In this document: positions 46,312 to 55,588 of the stretch, piece after piece
Layout of the letters: the number at the start of each line of letters is the position of its first letter
Numbering within the stretch: position 1 is the first letter of the stretch
Notes under the pieces: generated by a model
Told to the model about the DNA's origin: nothing
Databases searched by the model: none
Seen by the model: only the letters and a program-made list of their open reading frames with translations
Program-made: the position numbers and the translations under genes
Origin: Saccharicrinis sp963667815
Lineage (GTDB): Bacteria; Bacteroidota; Bacteroidia; Bacteroidales; Marinilabiliaceae
Assembly: GCA_963667815.1 (NCBI GenBank)
Contig: OY764021.1
Strand: one strand, 5' to 3'
DNA: 64,000 nt

Positions 46312-47232
46312 TTACAAACCTAAGTTTGGCAATACAAAAGATTTAGTGTTGGAATGTAATCTGATCCAAAGACCTGGGTTTGCATTTAATTGCTGCTCCA
46401 ATTCTTCTTTATCTGAACTTAGTTTAGTATTCAACACATTGGCATAAGTTTGCACTTTTGCAGGGGCTGTTTCTGCATCTACCACTGACTGCACAATCTT
46501 TTTAGCCTGTAATATTGCAGCAGGTCCTAATGTAAGAATATACTCCGAAGAGCGACATTCTTTCTCATCCTTTTCATTCACAATGCTACCACCAGCCTTA
46601 AATTTACTGATATGATGTTCCAATATACTACTGGATATTGGAATTAAACCTGCCACATGATGATATTTAGCTCCTGAAAATGGTTTAATATATGCAAGGT
46701 GCGATGCCTGATTTTCTTCTGGACCATGACCAATAAAAAAGATATCCAAACCTCCTAATTCTTCCATTTTAGTTAGATATCCAATTAGTGCAGCTTCCAA
46801 ATCATCTGTATCTGTTTGCATTGGAGTGAAGCTTTTAATTTTTTTGAAAAAATCGTCGCCTAAAATTCTCTCGAAATCACGAACAAAGCTTAAGCTATTA
46901 CCCATACCCATTGGAGCCAGAGCATCCTGAGTAAAAACATTTAATCTGGCAAGCAATGCATCCTGTTCATCAGTTTTAGCTATTTCACCCAACAGGCGAT
47001 GTAATTCCTGTGCCCCTCTACCTCCAAGAAGTGCAATATTTACATCTCCTTCTTTTAATTCAGCTGTGCTATAAAGCTCGTTTAACATTGCTTTACCAAC
47101 TTCTGCTTCAGTTGCTAATACGTTGGGTTTTATACCATAATCCGTAAAACTAAATTCCTGAATTTCTGATTTTGACAACCATGTATTATTGCTGTCTACG
47201 TATTTTGTGAATTGCGATTTATTTATATTCAT
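46312..47232 (-). CDS. Glucosamine-6-phosphate deaminase/6-phosphogluconolactonase-like protein
   Basis: 306 residues, NagB/RpiA superfamily: IALLGGRGAQELHRLL is the phosphate-binding loop, LNVFTQDALAPMG is followed by a MGMGNSLSFVRDF element, and IFFIGHGPEENQASHLAYIKP is the region with active-site residues. The sugar phosphate substrate is not certain. Several positions differ from classic NagB (no FNMDEY), so the catalytic role may differ. Confidence 0.75.
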   Translation of the reverse strand: MNINKSQFTKYVDSNNTWLSKSEIQEFSFTDYGIKPNVLATEAEVGKAMLNELYSTAELKEGDVNIALLGGRGAQELHRLLGEIAKTDEQDALLARLNVFTQDALAPMGMGNSLSFVRDFERILGDDFFKKIKSFTPMQTDTDDLEAALIGYLTKMEELGGLDIFFIGHGPEENQASHLAYIKPFSGAKYHHVAGLIPISSSILEHHISKFKAGGSIVNEKDEKECRSSEYILTLGPAAILQAKKIVQSVVDAETAPAKVQTYANVLNTKLSSDKEELEQQLNANPGLWIRLHSNTKSFVLPNLGL

Positions 47233-47465
47233 GCTTTTTACTTTTTTGAGCGCATATACTGATACACATGGAAGAATCTGATATTATTCTAAATCATAAA
47301 AGAATGGCAAAAATACATGTTTTAAAGATAATAGCCCTATTATCAATTACATTTCTTAAATTATAAAGTTACGTGAAGTAAAGTTTTAATAATAAATTCA
47401 GGGTTTAATGATATTTTCATCAATAAGGTAAGATTAATTTATTTTCTAAAAAGATTCAACAAGGT

Positions 47466-47942
47466 TCACTGAATGTCAATTCGTTGAATAGTTCTGACAG
47501 AATCCTTATCTAATTCTATTTTTTTGTAATCAACAACAGTCCATTTACATATACACGAATCTCGTATTAATTCAAAATATTCTTGAAAATAATCCCCCAT
47601 AGATTCGGTAATAGTCACAGTAGTTATTGTATCATTATTTATTGATGATTCACTACTTAAAATCCCATCTGGATAGTTACACTTTCGAGCAAGTATTCCA
47701 ACTATATTACCTTCACATTTATTTACCAAATAGATTATAGAATCAGTTAAGTCAACTTGTTCTATTACAAGTTTTGCCAATAAACAACTATCGATATCTT
47801 GAAATAATTGATCATTTAAAACACTGCAAACTGTTACTATTTTAACTTTAGTATTTAAGCTTACATCTTCCTTATTTATAATAGAATTAGTAAAAAGCAA
47901 ACTACTAAAAATGCCCAATATGAGACAAAACAAATACTTCAT
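47466..47942 (-). CDS. Exported hypothetical protein
   Basis: 158 residues with a hydrophobic N-terminal signal (MKYLFCLILGIFSSLLFTNS). Several Cys are spread through the mature part, including a CICKW near the C-terminus. No family recognised. It lies 24 bp behind the acetyltransferase gene on the same strand. Confidence 0.65.
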   Translation of the reverse strand: MKYLFCLILGIFSSLLFTNSIINKEDVSLNTKVKIVTVCSVLNDQLFQDIDSCLLAKLVIEQVDLTDSIIYLVNKCEGNIVGILARKCNYPDGILSSESSINNDTITTVTITESMGDYFQEYFELIRDSCICKWTVVDYKKIELDKDSVRTIQRIDIQ

Positions 47943-47966
47943 GTAGCTATAAAAGATTTTTCTTAT

Positions 47967-48587
47967 TTAAATCAATTCATTCAAATCATTACCAGTCAGA
48001 TTCTGTACATTTTCAGTTATTTTCTCTATCTCCCAATCCCACCATTTAATATCCAGGAGTTTTTCAATCTTATCTGCTGAGAATCGTTTTCTTATTTCTT
48101 GTGCCGGATTTCCTCCTACTATGGCATAGGGTTCTACATCCTTAACAACGGTTGAATTTGCTGCAATAATTGCCCCATCTCCAATAGTTACGCCTGCCAT
48201 TATTGTAGCATTATGGCCAATCCAAACATCATTCCCAATATTTATATCCCCTTTTTGAGGATAAGATTTATTGTCCATTGCTTTTTCCCAACCACTTCCA
48301 AAAATAGCAAATGGATAAGCTGTAATTGCATTTGTTAAATGATTGGCTCCATTCATAATAAAATTTACTCCTGAAGCAATCATACAAAACTTACCAATTA
48401 TTAATTTATCTCCTATAAAATCGAAATGATACTTTACATTTTTCTCAAAATTCTCAATATCATCAAAGTCATCGTAATATGTGTAGTCTCCAACAATAAT
48501 ATTCGGATTTTTTATAATATTCTTCAGAAAGCAAAGCTTATTATAATTCTTCATTGGAAATATTGTATTTTTATCTGGTCCGTTCAT
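47967..48587 (-). CDS. Vat/CatB-type O-acetyltransferase (hexapeptide repeat)
   Basis: The frame opens at 48647, but the start at 48587 (MNGPDKNTIFPMKNYNKLCF) matches the family N-terminus and gives 206 residues. Left-handed beta-helix repeats (IGNDVWIGHNATIMAGVTIG) and the catalytic His of FIMNGANHLTNA are visible; the end VGGNPAQEIRKRF is typical of xenobiotic acetyltransferases (CatB, Vat). Members acetylate chloramphenicol or streptogramin A, but many environmental homologues have unknown substrates, so no resistance phenotype is claimed. Confidence 0.88.
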   Translation of the reverse strand: MNGPDKNTIFPMKNYNKLCFLKNIIKNPNIIVGDYTYYDDFDDIENFEKNVKYHFDFIGDKLIIGKFCMIASGVNFIMNGANHLTNAITAYPFAIFGSGWEKAMDNKSYPQKGDINIGNDVWIGHNATIMAGVTIGDGAIIAANSTVVKDVEPYAIVGGNPAQEIRKRFSADKIEKLLDIKWWDWEIEKITENVQNLTGNDLNELI

Positions 48588-48630
48588 ACTTTTAAAGCCT
48601 TTTAACTTCTTGATCAATATTTTTATTAGT

Positions 48631-48914
48631 TCAAGCTGTAGCAGCAACTGATGATGCTAAAATAGAAGCAATAATTACAGTCTGTATTTTTTTATTACCT
48701 TATCAACATCATCAAAATTTAAATTTACCTCTACAATCTCTTTCATTTTTTTATTCAATGTTATCTCTTTCTTATAATTGCAAATTATTTTATACACCTT
48801 ACATGCATCAACCAAACTTAAAATCAAAGGATCCTCGTTTGCAATTACTTTATTATTAAACACCAATTCTCTTAAGTATTCTATTAAAGTATTACGAGCA
48901 GTGGCATTTTTTTA
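48631..48914 (-). pseudogene. Decayed gene fragments upstream of the acetyltransferase
   Basis: One frame from 48914 to TAA 48675 encodes a protein-like stretch (RELVFNNKVIANEDPLILSL) but has no ATG; its only start would be GTG 48866. A second frame (48696-48631) spells KKIQTVIIASILASSVAATA and then a stop, which looks like a signal peptide that has lost its start codon and its gene. Both seem to be remains of former genes. Confidence 0.4.
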
Positions 48915-48964
48915 ATAACACTAATAATACCTGATACCTAGAAACTTTTTATGCTCTAATAATA

Positions 48965-49258
48965 TTAATCCCTTTTTTCAAGCTCAATTAATTGTTCTAT
49001 TTGATACTTTTTTACTTTTCTTAAGAATCTATTAATCCTGTTTTTTACCTTCTAATTTTGGACGAATTAATAGCTCTTCCTCTAAATTATGATGCGTTTC
49101 GGATAAACGATAAGTTTTCCTTTTTCAACAGTAAATACGCTTCTCATTAGCCAAATCAAGTAGTATTGAACCAATCAAACATACATTCTTTACGTGTTCA
49201 GAAACAAGAAATCTCGCTTTTTAAGGATGTTGAATTAAATTTCAGCTGTGGTATTTAT
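48965..49258 (-). pseudogene. GPP34 (Golgi phosphoprotein 3-like) pseudogene
   Basis: Three frames on the minus strand together give the pattern of the bacterial GPP34/Vps74 family. CLIGSILLDLANEKRI matches the conserved 'GLAGAILLDLALxGRI' helix. VEKGKLIV and the charged THHNLEEELLIRPKLEG follow in other frames, and LRKVKKYQIEQLIELEKRD ends at TAA 48967-48965. Several frameshifts and stops are present, so the gene is dead. GPP34 members bind acidic phospholipids; the role in bacteria is unknown. Confidence 0.5.
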
Positions 49259-49358
49259 CATAATTCTTTGGTTTACGCCATACAATATCATCTACCAAGT
49301 TAGAATTTAAAGATTTATTGATCTTTAGCTAAACTATAAAATTCCATCAAGATATTCT

Positions 49359-49514
49359 TTAAATATGAACTTTTTTGTATCCTGAGAATATTTGACATTC
49401 AATAACAGTTAAAGTACTTCCATACCAACCTGGAAGTACATTTATATTCTTAAAATAAACATCACGATTTACATAAGTAATTTGTGTTCGAAATATGGAC
49501 TTTATCGATTTACA
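49359..49514 (-). pseudogene. C-terminal fragment of an unknown exported protein
   Basis: The minus-strand frame from 49514 to TAA 49359 encodes about 50 residues, including DVYFKNINVLPGWYGSTLTV, a regular beta-strand pattern like that of surface repeats in Bacteroidota. It has a stop directly upstream and no ATG, so it is a fragment. Bases 49515-50004 hold no further coding sequence I can support; they are very AT-rich. Confidence 0.35.
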
Positions 49515-50004
49515 CTATTGCCTATACTACTATATTTTATTACAAATTTCATCAATGTATTTAGCATGGATATTACATTAAAAACCACTCTAATCATTAT
49601 TTAAGACAGTGCTTATAATTATTCCGCAACATCGGCTTAAATGCTTCTATATGCAAACATTCTAAACAATCAATTCCATACTATTTTAAACGATTCCTTT
49701 TTATAGGTCATTTAACGATTCAATAGCAACACTTCATTTTCTGTCTTTTATTGTAGAATATTGATAACCAAACTATGGGTGAATAATAATATACTTTGTA
49801 CTTACATACCCTTGTTTAAAGTATAAATCTGCACATAACTACCTTCCCTCAAATGCCTAAAAATACCGAAATCAACTATATTAAAATTTCTTATTCTAAA
49901 ATAATACAAGTTCATTATCGTAGATTTTTTTTATCGAAACTTTAAACAAAATATAAAAATGTTTGTTTTCCTAATATTAAAATTAAACATATAAAATTAA
50001 TATT

Positions 50005-50193
50005 ATGGAAGGTTTAAAATTGGATATTGAAGCCCTTAAAGATGGACCATATGCAGTAAAAGGAACAGTAACAATTACTAAAAGTGATGGTACAACTAAA
50101 GAATATACGAACCCATTTTTATGTAGATGCGGTGCGTCTAAAAACAAACCATTTTGCGATGGATCACACCGTAAAATCGGATTTACTGAATAA
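50005..50193 (+). CDS. CDGSH-type iron-sulfur protein
   Basis: 62 residues with one CDGSH domain: CRCGASKNKPFCDGSH holds the three Cys and one His that bind a [2Fe-2S] cluster. Bacterial relatives of mitoNEET are thought to transfer or sense redox state. Preceded by a degenerate AT-rich stretch. Confidence 0.93.
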   Translation: MEGLKLDIEALKDGPYAVKGTVTITKSDGTTKEYTNPFLCRCGASKNKPFCDGSHRKIGFTE

Positions 50194-50634
50194 TTTTCTT
50201 TTATGAAAAAAGCTGCTAAAATTAAGACATAATATTGTTTTACTTTTAGTAGCTTTTATGTATTGTTTTAACGCTTAACATCATTCCTCTCCTATTATTC
50301 TGTTTCAACATAAATAAAAATAAACTTAATCATCTTTCTCTCAATAACTATTATTTAACCTAAATAGGTAAGATTCTAAATTTTCTTATTCCATATTAGT
50401 GCAGATAACATTCACAAAAAAATAAAGCTAATCGGGTAAAAAATTCAGATTTATCTTTTACAAATTACAAACTCTCTTATGAACATCATGTAAATAGAAT
50501 AATCACTATTAATAATAACTTCATTATAAAAAACTATTAGTGATTTATTTAAATACTTATCAGGTGACTTAAAACAAAAAAGGACCACCTACAGGCAGTC
50601 CTTTTAATATTTTATATTTTCTGTGAGTTTGCAA
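50194..50634. other. Gap without a gene
   Basis: A weak hairpin (AAAGCTGCTAAAA at about 50208 with TTTTAGTAGCTTT at about 50243) may end the CDGSH gene. Otherwise nothing was seen before the M23 gene terminator. Confidence 0.5.
50572..50608 (-). terminator. Rho-independent terminator of the M23 gene
   Basis: On the minus strand AAAAGGAC and GTCCTTTT form a stem around a 12-base loop, followed by a T-rich tract, 27 bp beyond the peptidase stop codon. Confidence 0.8.
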
Positions 50635-51606
50635 CTATTCCATACATGTTTCAACACTTTGAGCCTTATCAACAACAGCTCTATACTCATCAGAAGTTAA
50701 ATCCTTGAAAAAGTAATTAACCGGGTCTACTTCCTTACCATGCACATGTACTTCATAATGAAGATGTGGACCTGCAGATAATCCAGTATTTCCAACATAA
50801 CCGATCACTTCTCCCCTTTTAACTTTTTGTCCTTTTTTTACATCAAACTTACTCATGTGTGCATATAACGTAGTTATACCAAAACCATGGTCTATTTCAA
50901 CAACTCTACCAAAACTATCCGACAATCTGGCACTTGACACTACTCCATCAGCTGCAGCAAATATTTTTGTTCCCACATTTGCTATAAAATCGATTCCCTC
51001 ATGTTGTCTCCATCTTTTAAGGATAGGATGAAAACGTCGTGGAGCAAATCCGGAACCAATATATTTTAAATCCCAGTTTGAAATAGGAATAATTGCAGGA
51101 AGGTGCTGTAATCTATTCACATTTATTGTAGCTTCTTTAAAAAGTTCTAGGTAGGATGATTTTTGAACATTCATTTTTGCCACCAGATTATCAAGCATTT
51201 TATATGAATCAATAATTTCCGATGGAATATCTGAATTTATCATTTCCTCATAACTATTACTACCTCCGGTACCAGCTAATCTTTGTGTAGAATCCAGCGG
51301 TATAACACCCAACATTGTTCTGTATAAGCTATCATCAAGTACTGCAAGTTCTTCTAATTCCTTATCAGCCTCACTTAATCTTTCGATAAAAATCTCTTGT
51401 CGGGATCTCATATCTTTAATTTGTTGAGCCTGCAATTTTTCTTTAGGAGTAAAATAAAATACAGCTGTAACAACATAAATACCTAAACCAAATATTCCTC
51501 CACCAATTGCATATGGAACCAATTTCTTTATTTTAGATTTCAGCGTATTTTCTACCGGAATATAACTTAAAGTTTCAGGATCATATATATACTTATTATT
51601 AGCCAT
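50635..51606 (-). CDS. M23 family peptidoglycan endopeptidase
   Basis: ATG 51606 (MANNKYIYDPETLSYIPVEN) is preferred to 51636. 323 residues: one membrane helix (YAIGGGIFGLGIYVVTAVFY), a coiled coil (IKDMRSRQEIFIERLSEADK) and a C-terminal LytM domain with the zinc ligands in RQHEGIDF and HLHYEVHV. It should cut peptide cross-links in the periplasm during growth or division; an N-terminal anchor of this type is common in Bacteroidota. Confidence 0.93.
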   Translation of the reverse strand: MANNKYIYDPETLSYIPVENTLKSKIKKLVPYAIGGGIFGLGIYVVTAVFYFTPKEKLQAQQIKDMRSRQEIFIERLSEADKELEELAVLDDSLYRTMLGVIPLDSTQRLAGTGGSNSYEEMINSDIPSEIIDSYKMLDNLVAKMNVQKSSYLELFKEATINVNRLQHLPAIIPISNWDLKYIGSGFAPRRFHPILKRWRQHEGIDFIANVGTKIFAAADGVVSSARLSDSFGRVVEIDHGFGITTLYAHMSKFDVKKGQKVKRGEVIGYVGNTGLSAGPHLHYEVHVHGKEVDPVNYFFKDLTSDEYRAVVDKAQSVETCME

Positions 51607-51900
51607 GATTTGATTATTTTTCTTGTGTTGTGCCAATGTATTAATTGAAAATAATTCAATGTTAAATAAACTAACCTTTGTTTTTCATTTAATTACACTA
51701 TAAACATCTAGTAATTAATTTGATATTTATTACGCTAACTCAACAAAAATGTTTCGATGCTAAAATCGAAAATGCACAAAGGTTGCGTAAAAATAGAATA
51801 TTAATACATGATTACAAACAAATCATAAGTTTATATATGCTACAATCACATTTTTCTTATCCGAATTTTATATAATTTAATCAAATCATTTCCCATTTTC

Positions 51901-51952
51901 GTCAACAAAATGAAACATATACACTGCTGATTCATGTTTCATTATTGTTGAC
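51901..51952. repeat. Long inverted repeat (18 bp arms)
   Basis: GTCAACAAAATGAAACAT (51901-51918) pairs with the arm at 51934-51952 with one bulged A, around a 15-base loop. It lies between the M23 gene and the minus-strand GNAT gene; no T tract follows on either strand, so an operator or RNA-stability element is as likely as a terminator. The rest of 51637-51987 holds nothing recognisable. Confidence 0.6.
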
Positions 51953-51987
51953 ATAAAAATATTCATTATTTATACAGAAGAATTTCA

Positions 51988-52464
51988 CTATAGTGTATTT
52001 TCCCAAAAATACATTCGAGGATTACAATCTTTAAATCCGCATTTCAAATACAATTTCATTGCTTTTTCATTATCATTTCTTACTTCTAAAGTAACTTTAC
52101 CATAATTATTCTGTTTACAATAATCATTAATTTGATTTAATAAGGTGTAACCAGCTCCTTTTCTTCTGTAACCAGGAGTGACAACAAAATCATGAATATT
52201 TAAAACCTGCTTTGCCTTAAAAGTTGAAAAACTAATAAAACAATTTGCTAAGGCTACATATAGATCCCCTTCTTTCAACAAAAATCCCATGTAATTATTT
52301 TGCTGCTGCAATCCTTTTATAATTCTATCGCCCAACTCTAAAGGTAATTCAGCGTTTAAGCCCATATCATCGAGCATATAATCATTCATTAACGACAATA
52401 AAGCATGTAAATGCTGTTTATCGTTAACATCTATAATCTCCATCGAATATTCTATTCTATCCAT
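51988..52464 (-). CDS. GNAT family N-acetyltransferase
   Basis: 158 residues, one GNAT domain with acetyl-CoA loop RRKGAGYTLLNQI and the closing NDNEKAMKLYLKCGFKDCNP. Substrate unknown. Overlaps the upstream PHP gene by 13 bp, so the two are translationally coupled. Confidence 0.88.
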   Translation of the reverse strand: MDRIEYSMEIIDVNDKQHLHALLSLMNDYMLDDMGLNAELPLELGDRIIKGLQQQNNYMGFLLKEGDLYVALANCFISFSTFKAKQVLNIHDFVVTPGYRRKGAGYTLLNQINDYCKQNNYGKVTLEVRNDNEKAMKLYLKCGFKDCNPRMYFWENTL

Positions 52465-53315
52465 TTTAATCCATCTTTATCAAACGCAACATCGCACCAG
52501 GTTCCATTTTTATATTCTCTCAAAGTAGTAAAGCCTGCATCTAATAACATTTTAGCAACTTTAACATAAGAAGACTCCAATTTTTCTGGGAAGTGTGCAT
52601 CACTATTTATTGTTATAGGTATATTAAGTTTCTTTATTAATGGAAATAATTCAGGTCCGGGGAATAATAAACCATTTTTCTCAAACGATTTTGTGTTAAT
52701 CTCTACAATAATTCCTTTTTCTGAAACCAAAGATAATACTGCTTCAACCTCTTGTATATACCAATCTTCTGATTCATCAAACAATGGTTCTACAACATTA
52801 TGCATTTTTATTTTATCGAAATGACCAAGAATTTCAAACTGCTGATTTTTAATTAAGCCTCTTGTTAACTCATAAAAACGCTTTACCGCAAGTTTAATAT
52901 TATTGCTAAATATTTCCTGTACACCTTCTTTAAACTCCTCAAAGCTTCCATCAATTCCCCAGGAATTACCATTGTTAAATCGATCTATAAAATGAATACT
53001 ACCGATGCGATAATCTAATACAATACTATCTATAACAGCTTTATTAAAACCGCCGTATTCAGGCAAATAATCAATTTCAAGTGATTTAAGAACTGTAATC
53101 TCGTTTTTATACTTTTCCTGTAGCTGTGTAACTTCATTATCATAATTTTGTAATTGTTCTTTCTTCATCGTCCAAAAACAATCAAAAGGAACGGGTGCAT
53201 GAGAGGAAATTCCAATTACAGGCATCTTGTATTCTATTGCTTTTTTAATATACTCCTCCATTTTTCCATGCCCATCACAATAATTACAATGTCCATGATA
53301 ATTCGTCCAACTCAT
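52452..53315 (-). CDS. Histidinol-phosphatase-like PHP protein
   Basis: 287 residues, HisJ/HisK-type PHP domain: NYHGHCNYCDGHGKMEEYIK, GISSHAPVPF, SLEIDYLPEY, IGSIHFID, GHFDKIKM and NSDAHFPEK supply the metal ligands. In histidine biosynthesis this enzyme type removes phosphate from histidinol phosphate. No other his genes are near, and coupling to a GNAT gene could mean a different substrate. Confidence 0.85.
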   Translation of the reverse strand: MSWTNYHGHCNYCDGHGKMEEYIKKAIEYKMPVIGISSHAPVPFDCFWTMKKEQLQNYDNEVTQLQEKYKNEITVLKSLEIDYLPEYGGFNKAVIDSIVLDYRIGSIHFIDRFNNGNSWGIDGSFEEFKEGVQEIFSNNIKLAVKRFYELTRGLIKNQQFEILGHFDKIKMHNVVEPLFDESEDWYIQEVEAVLSLVSEKGIIVEINTKSFEKNGLLFPGPELFPLIKKLNIPITINSDAHFPEKLESSYVKVAKMLLDAGFTTLREYKNGTWCDVAFDKDGLKWIE

Positions 53316-53486
53316 AAATATTTCTTTTATAATTTCGAAGCTTAAAAATCAAACAATTTTATCGAAAATCAAACCTTCAGCTTATAAATTAGCAATAAAA
53401 CTATCGTTTCCGATAAAAATAATAAAGACTGCAGAATCTTACTTTAAAAAGTATGCTGTAAAACTTCAAAATACCAATACATTAAT

Positions 53487-53494
53487 TAAATTTG
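53487..53494 (+). promoter_or_regulatory. Candidate -7 promoter box for prfC
   Basis: TAAATTTG matches TAnnTTTG exactly, 25 bp before the prfC start codon. A -33 box is not obvious. Confidence 0.4.
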
Positions 53495-53518
53495 CGCTCG
53501 TTTTTATAATTACAGAAT

Positions 53519-55096
53519 ATGAGCTTAATTGAGGAGATACAAAGAAGAAGAACATTTGCCATTATCAGTCACCCTGATGCAGGTAAAACTACACTTACTG
53601 AAAAACTACTTTTATTTGGAGGTGCAATACATGTAGCAGGAGCTGTAAAATCTAATAAGATTAAAAAAACAGCTACTTCTGACTTTATGGAGATAGAAAA
53701 GCAACGTGGTATCTCTGTAGCAACATCTGTAATGGGGTTTGAGTACAAAGACCATAAAGTTAACATTCTGGATACTCCGGGTCACCAGGATTTTGCTGAA
53801 GATACATTTAGAACTTTAACTGCAGTAGATAGTGTTATTATTGTTGTTGATGCAGCAAAAGGTGTTGAGGCTCAAACAAGAAAACTAATGGAAGTTTGTC
53901 GTATGCGTAAAACACCGGTAATGGTGTTTATAAATAAGATGGACAGACCAAGTAAAGATGCTTTTGATTTACTTGATGAAGTAGAAGAAGAATTAAAAAT
54001 TAGTGTTCGCCCTTTAAGTTGGCCTATTGGTAATGGTCCTTCTTTTAAAGGTGTATACAATATATGGGAGTCGAACTTAAATTTATTTGAAGCTAGTAAA
54101 CAAACTGTTGAGGATAGTATTGCATTTTCTGATGTAAACAGCCCTGAACTTGAAGGTTACATAGGGGATGATGCGGCTGAACTTTTAAGAGAAGAAATTG
54201 AACTTGTTGAGGGAGTGTATCCTGAATTTGAAGTTTCTGAATATTTAAAAGGAGAATTAGCACCTGTATTTTTCGGAAGTGCTTTAAATAACTTTGGTGT
54301 AAATGAGTTACTTAACTGTTTCCTTGAAATAGCACCTGAGCCTCAACCTTCTAATACAATTCAAAGGACAATTTTACCGGATGAAAATAAATTTTCTGGT
54401 TTTGTATTTAAAATTCATGCAAACATGGATCCAAATCACAGAAACAGAATTGCTTTCGTTAAAATATGTTCAGGAAAATTTGAGAGAAACAAGAACTATC
54501 TTCATGTACGTCAAGGAAAAAACTTCAAGTTCTCCAGTCCAACTGCATTTATGGCTGAAAAAAAATCGATCATCGACGAAGCATTTCCTGGAGATATTGT
54601 TGGTTTACCTGATTCAGGTAACTTTATTATTGGTGATACCATTACAGAAGGAGAAAAAGTTAATTTTAAAGGATTACCTAGCTTCTCTCCTGAATTGTTT
54701 AGATACATTGAAAATGCAGATCCGATGAAATCCAAACAACTTGCCAAAGGAATTGATCAATTGATGGATGAAGGAGTTGCTCAGTTATTTACAAGCCAGT
54801 TTAATGGACGTAAGATTATAGGTACAGTAGGAGCTCTTCAGTTTGAAGTTATTGAGCATCGATTGGAACATGAGTATAATGCTAAATGTAGATACGAACC
54901 AATAAATCTTTACAAAGCTTGTTGGATAAAATCTGATAATGCAGAGCAGTTAGCTGACTTTAAAAGACGAAAAAACCAATATATGGCTAAAGACAAACAA
55001 GGTAGAGATGTGTTTTTAGCTGACTCATCTTATATGCTTCAATTGGCACAACAAAACTTTGAAGATATCGTATTTCACTTCACAAGTGAGTTTTAA
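53519..55096 (+). CDS. prfC: Peptide chain release factor 3
   Basis: 525 residues. G1 SHPDAGKTTLTEKLL, the switch region EKQRGISVATSVMGFEYK, DTPGHQDF (G3) and NKMD (G4) are all in place, followed by the RF3-specific C-terminal domain (FTSQFNGRKIIGTVGALQFE). The GTPase recycles RF1 and RF2 from the ribosome after termination. Full length. Confidence 0.98.
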   Translation: MSLIEEIQRRRTFAIISHPDAGKTTLTEKLLLFGGAIHVAGAVKSNKIKKTATSDFMEIEKQRGISVATSVMGFEYKDHKVNILDTPGHQDFAEDTFRTLTAVDSVIIVVDAAKGVEAQTRKLMEVCRMRKTPVMVFINKMDRPSKDAFDLLDEVEEELKISVRPLSWPIGNGPSFKGVYNIWESNLNLFEASKQTVEDSIAFSDVNSPELEGYIGDDAAELLREEIELVEGVYPEFEVSEYLKGELAPVFFGSALNNFGVNELLNCFLEIAPEPQPSNTIQRTILPDENKFSGFVFKIHANMDPNHRNRIAFVKICSGKFERNKNYLHVRQGKNFKFSSPTAFMAEKKSIIDEAFPGDIVGLPDSGNFIIGDTITEGEKVNFKGLPSFSPELFRYIENADPMKSKQLAKGIDQLMDEGVAQLFTSQFNGRKIIGTVGALQFEVIEHRLEHEYNAKCRYEPINLYKACWIKSDNAEQLADFKRRKNQYMAKDKQGRDVFLADSSYMLQLAQQNFEDIVFHFTSEF

Positions 55097-55179
55097 ATAA
55101 TTTTATCATTTAAAATTGATATAATTCAAAACATTTTTTTGAAATTTAGGTATAAATTATAATATCTAAATTTCAAAAA

Positions 55180-55566
55180 ATGGAAGCAGTTAGTCACTAT
55201 TTAAAACAAGGAATTCAACACTCCAAAGAATTCAATATTAATAAGGAAGAACTTGCTTCATTTTTAAAAACCGGTGACATGGATTATGTAGCTACTCCAT
55301 CATTGATAGTTTTTATGGAGCAGGTTATTTGTGAATTAGTTCATGAAAGAATTCCACCAGAGTATACTTCAATTAGTGCTGAGATTAATATTAAACATCT
55401 TATTCCTGTAGGTATTGATACCACTATTACCTGCTCAGCTCACCTTAAATTTATTGATCAGGAAAAACTATTTTTTGATTTTGCTTTTTTCAACAAAGAA
55501 AAAGATATTGTTGCAATTGGCGCACATGAGAGATTTATTGTTTTAAAAGATAAATTCCCCAATTAA
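55180..55566 (+). CDS. FlK-like thioesterase family protein
   Basis: 128 residues with a hot-dog fold of the fluoroacetyl-CoA thioesterase (FlK) type: VATPSLIVFMEQVICELVHE followed by strands ending in AIGAHERFIV. The FlK catalytic triad can only be partly matched (Thr40, Glu47, His region), so the substrate is likely another acyl-CoA. Separate from prfC by 83 bp. Confidence 0.75.
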   Translation: MEAVSHYLKQGIQHSKEFNINKEELASFLKTGDMDYVATPSLIVFMEQVICELVHERIPPEYTSISAEINIKHLIPVGIDTTITCSAHLKFIDQEKLFFDFAFFNKEKDIVAIGAHERFIVLKDKFPN

Positions 55567-55588
55567 AATTAACACTCTGTAGTTAGAA

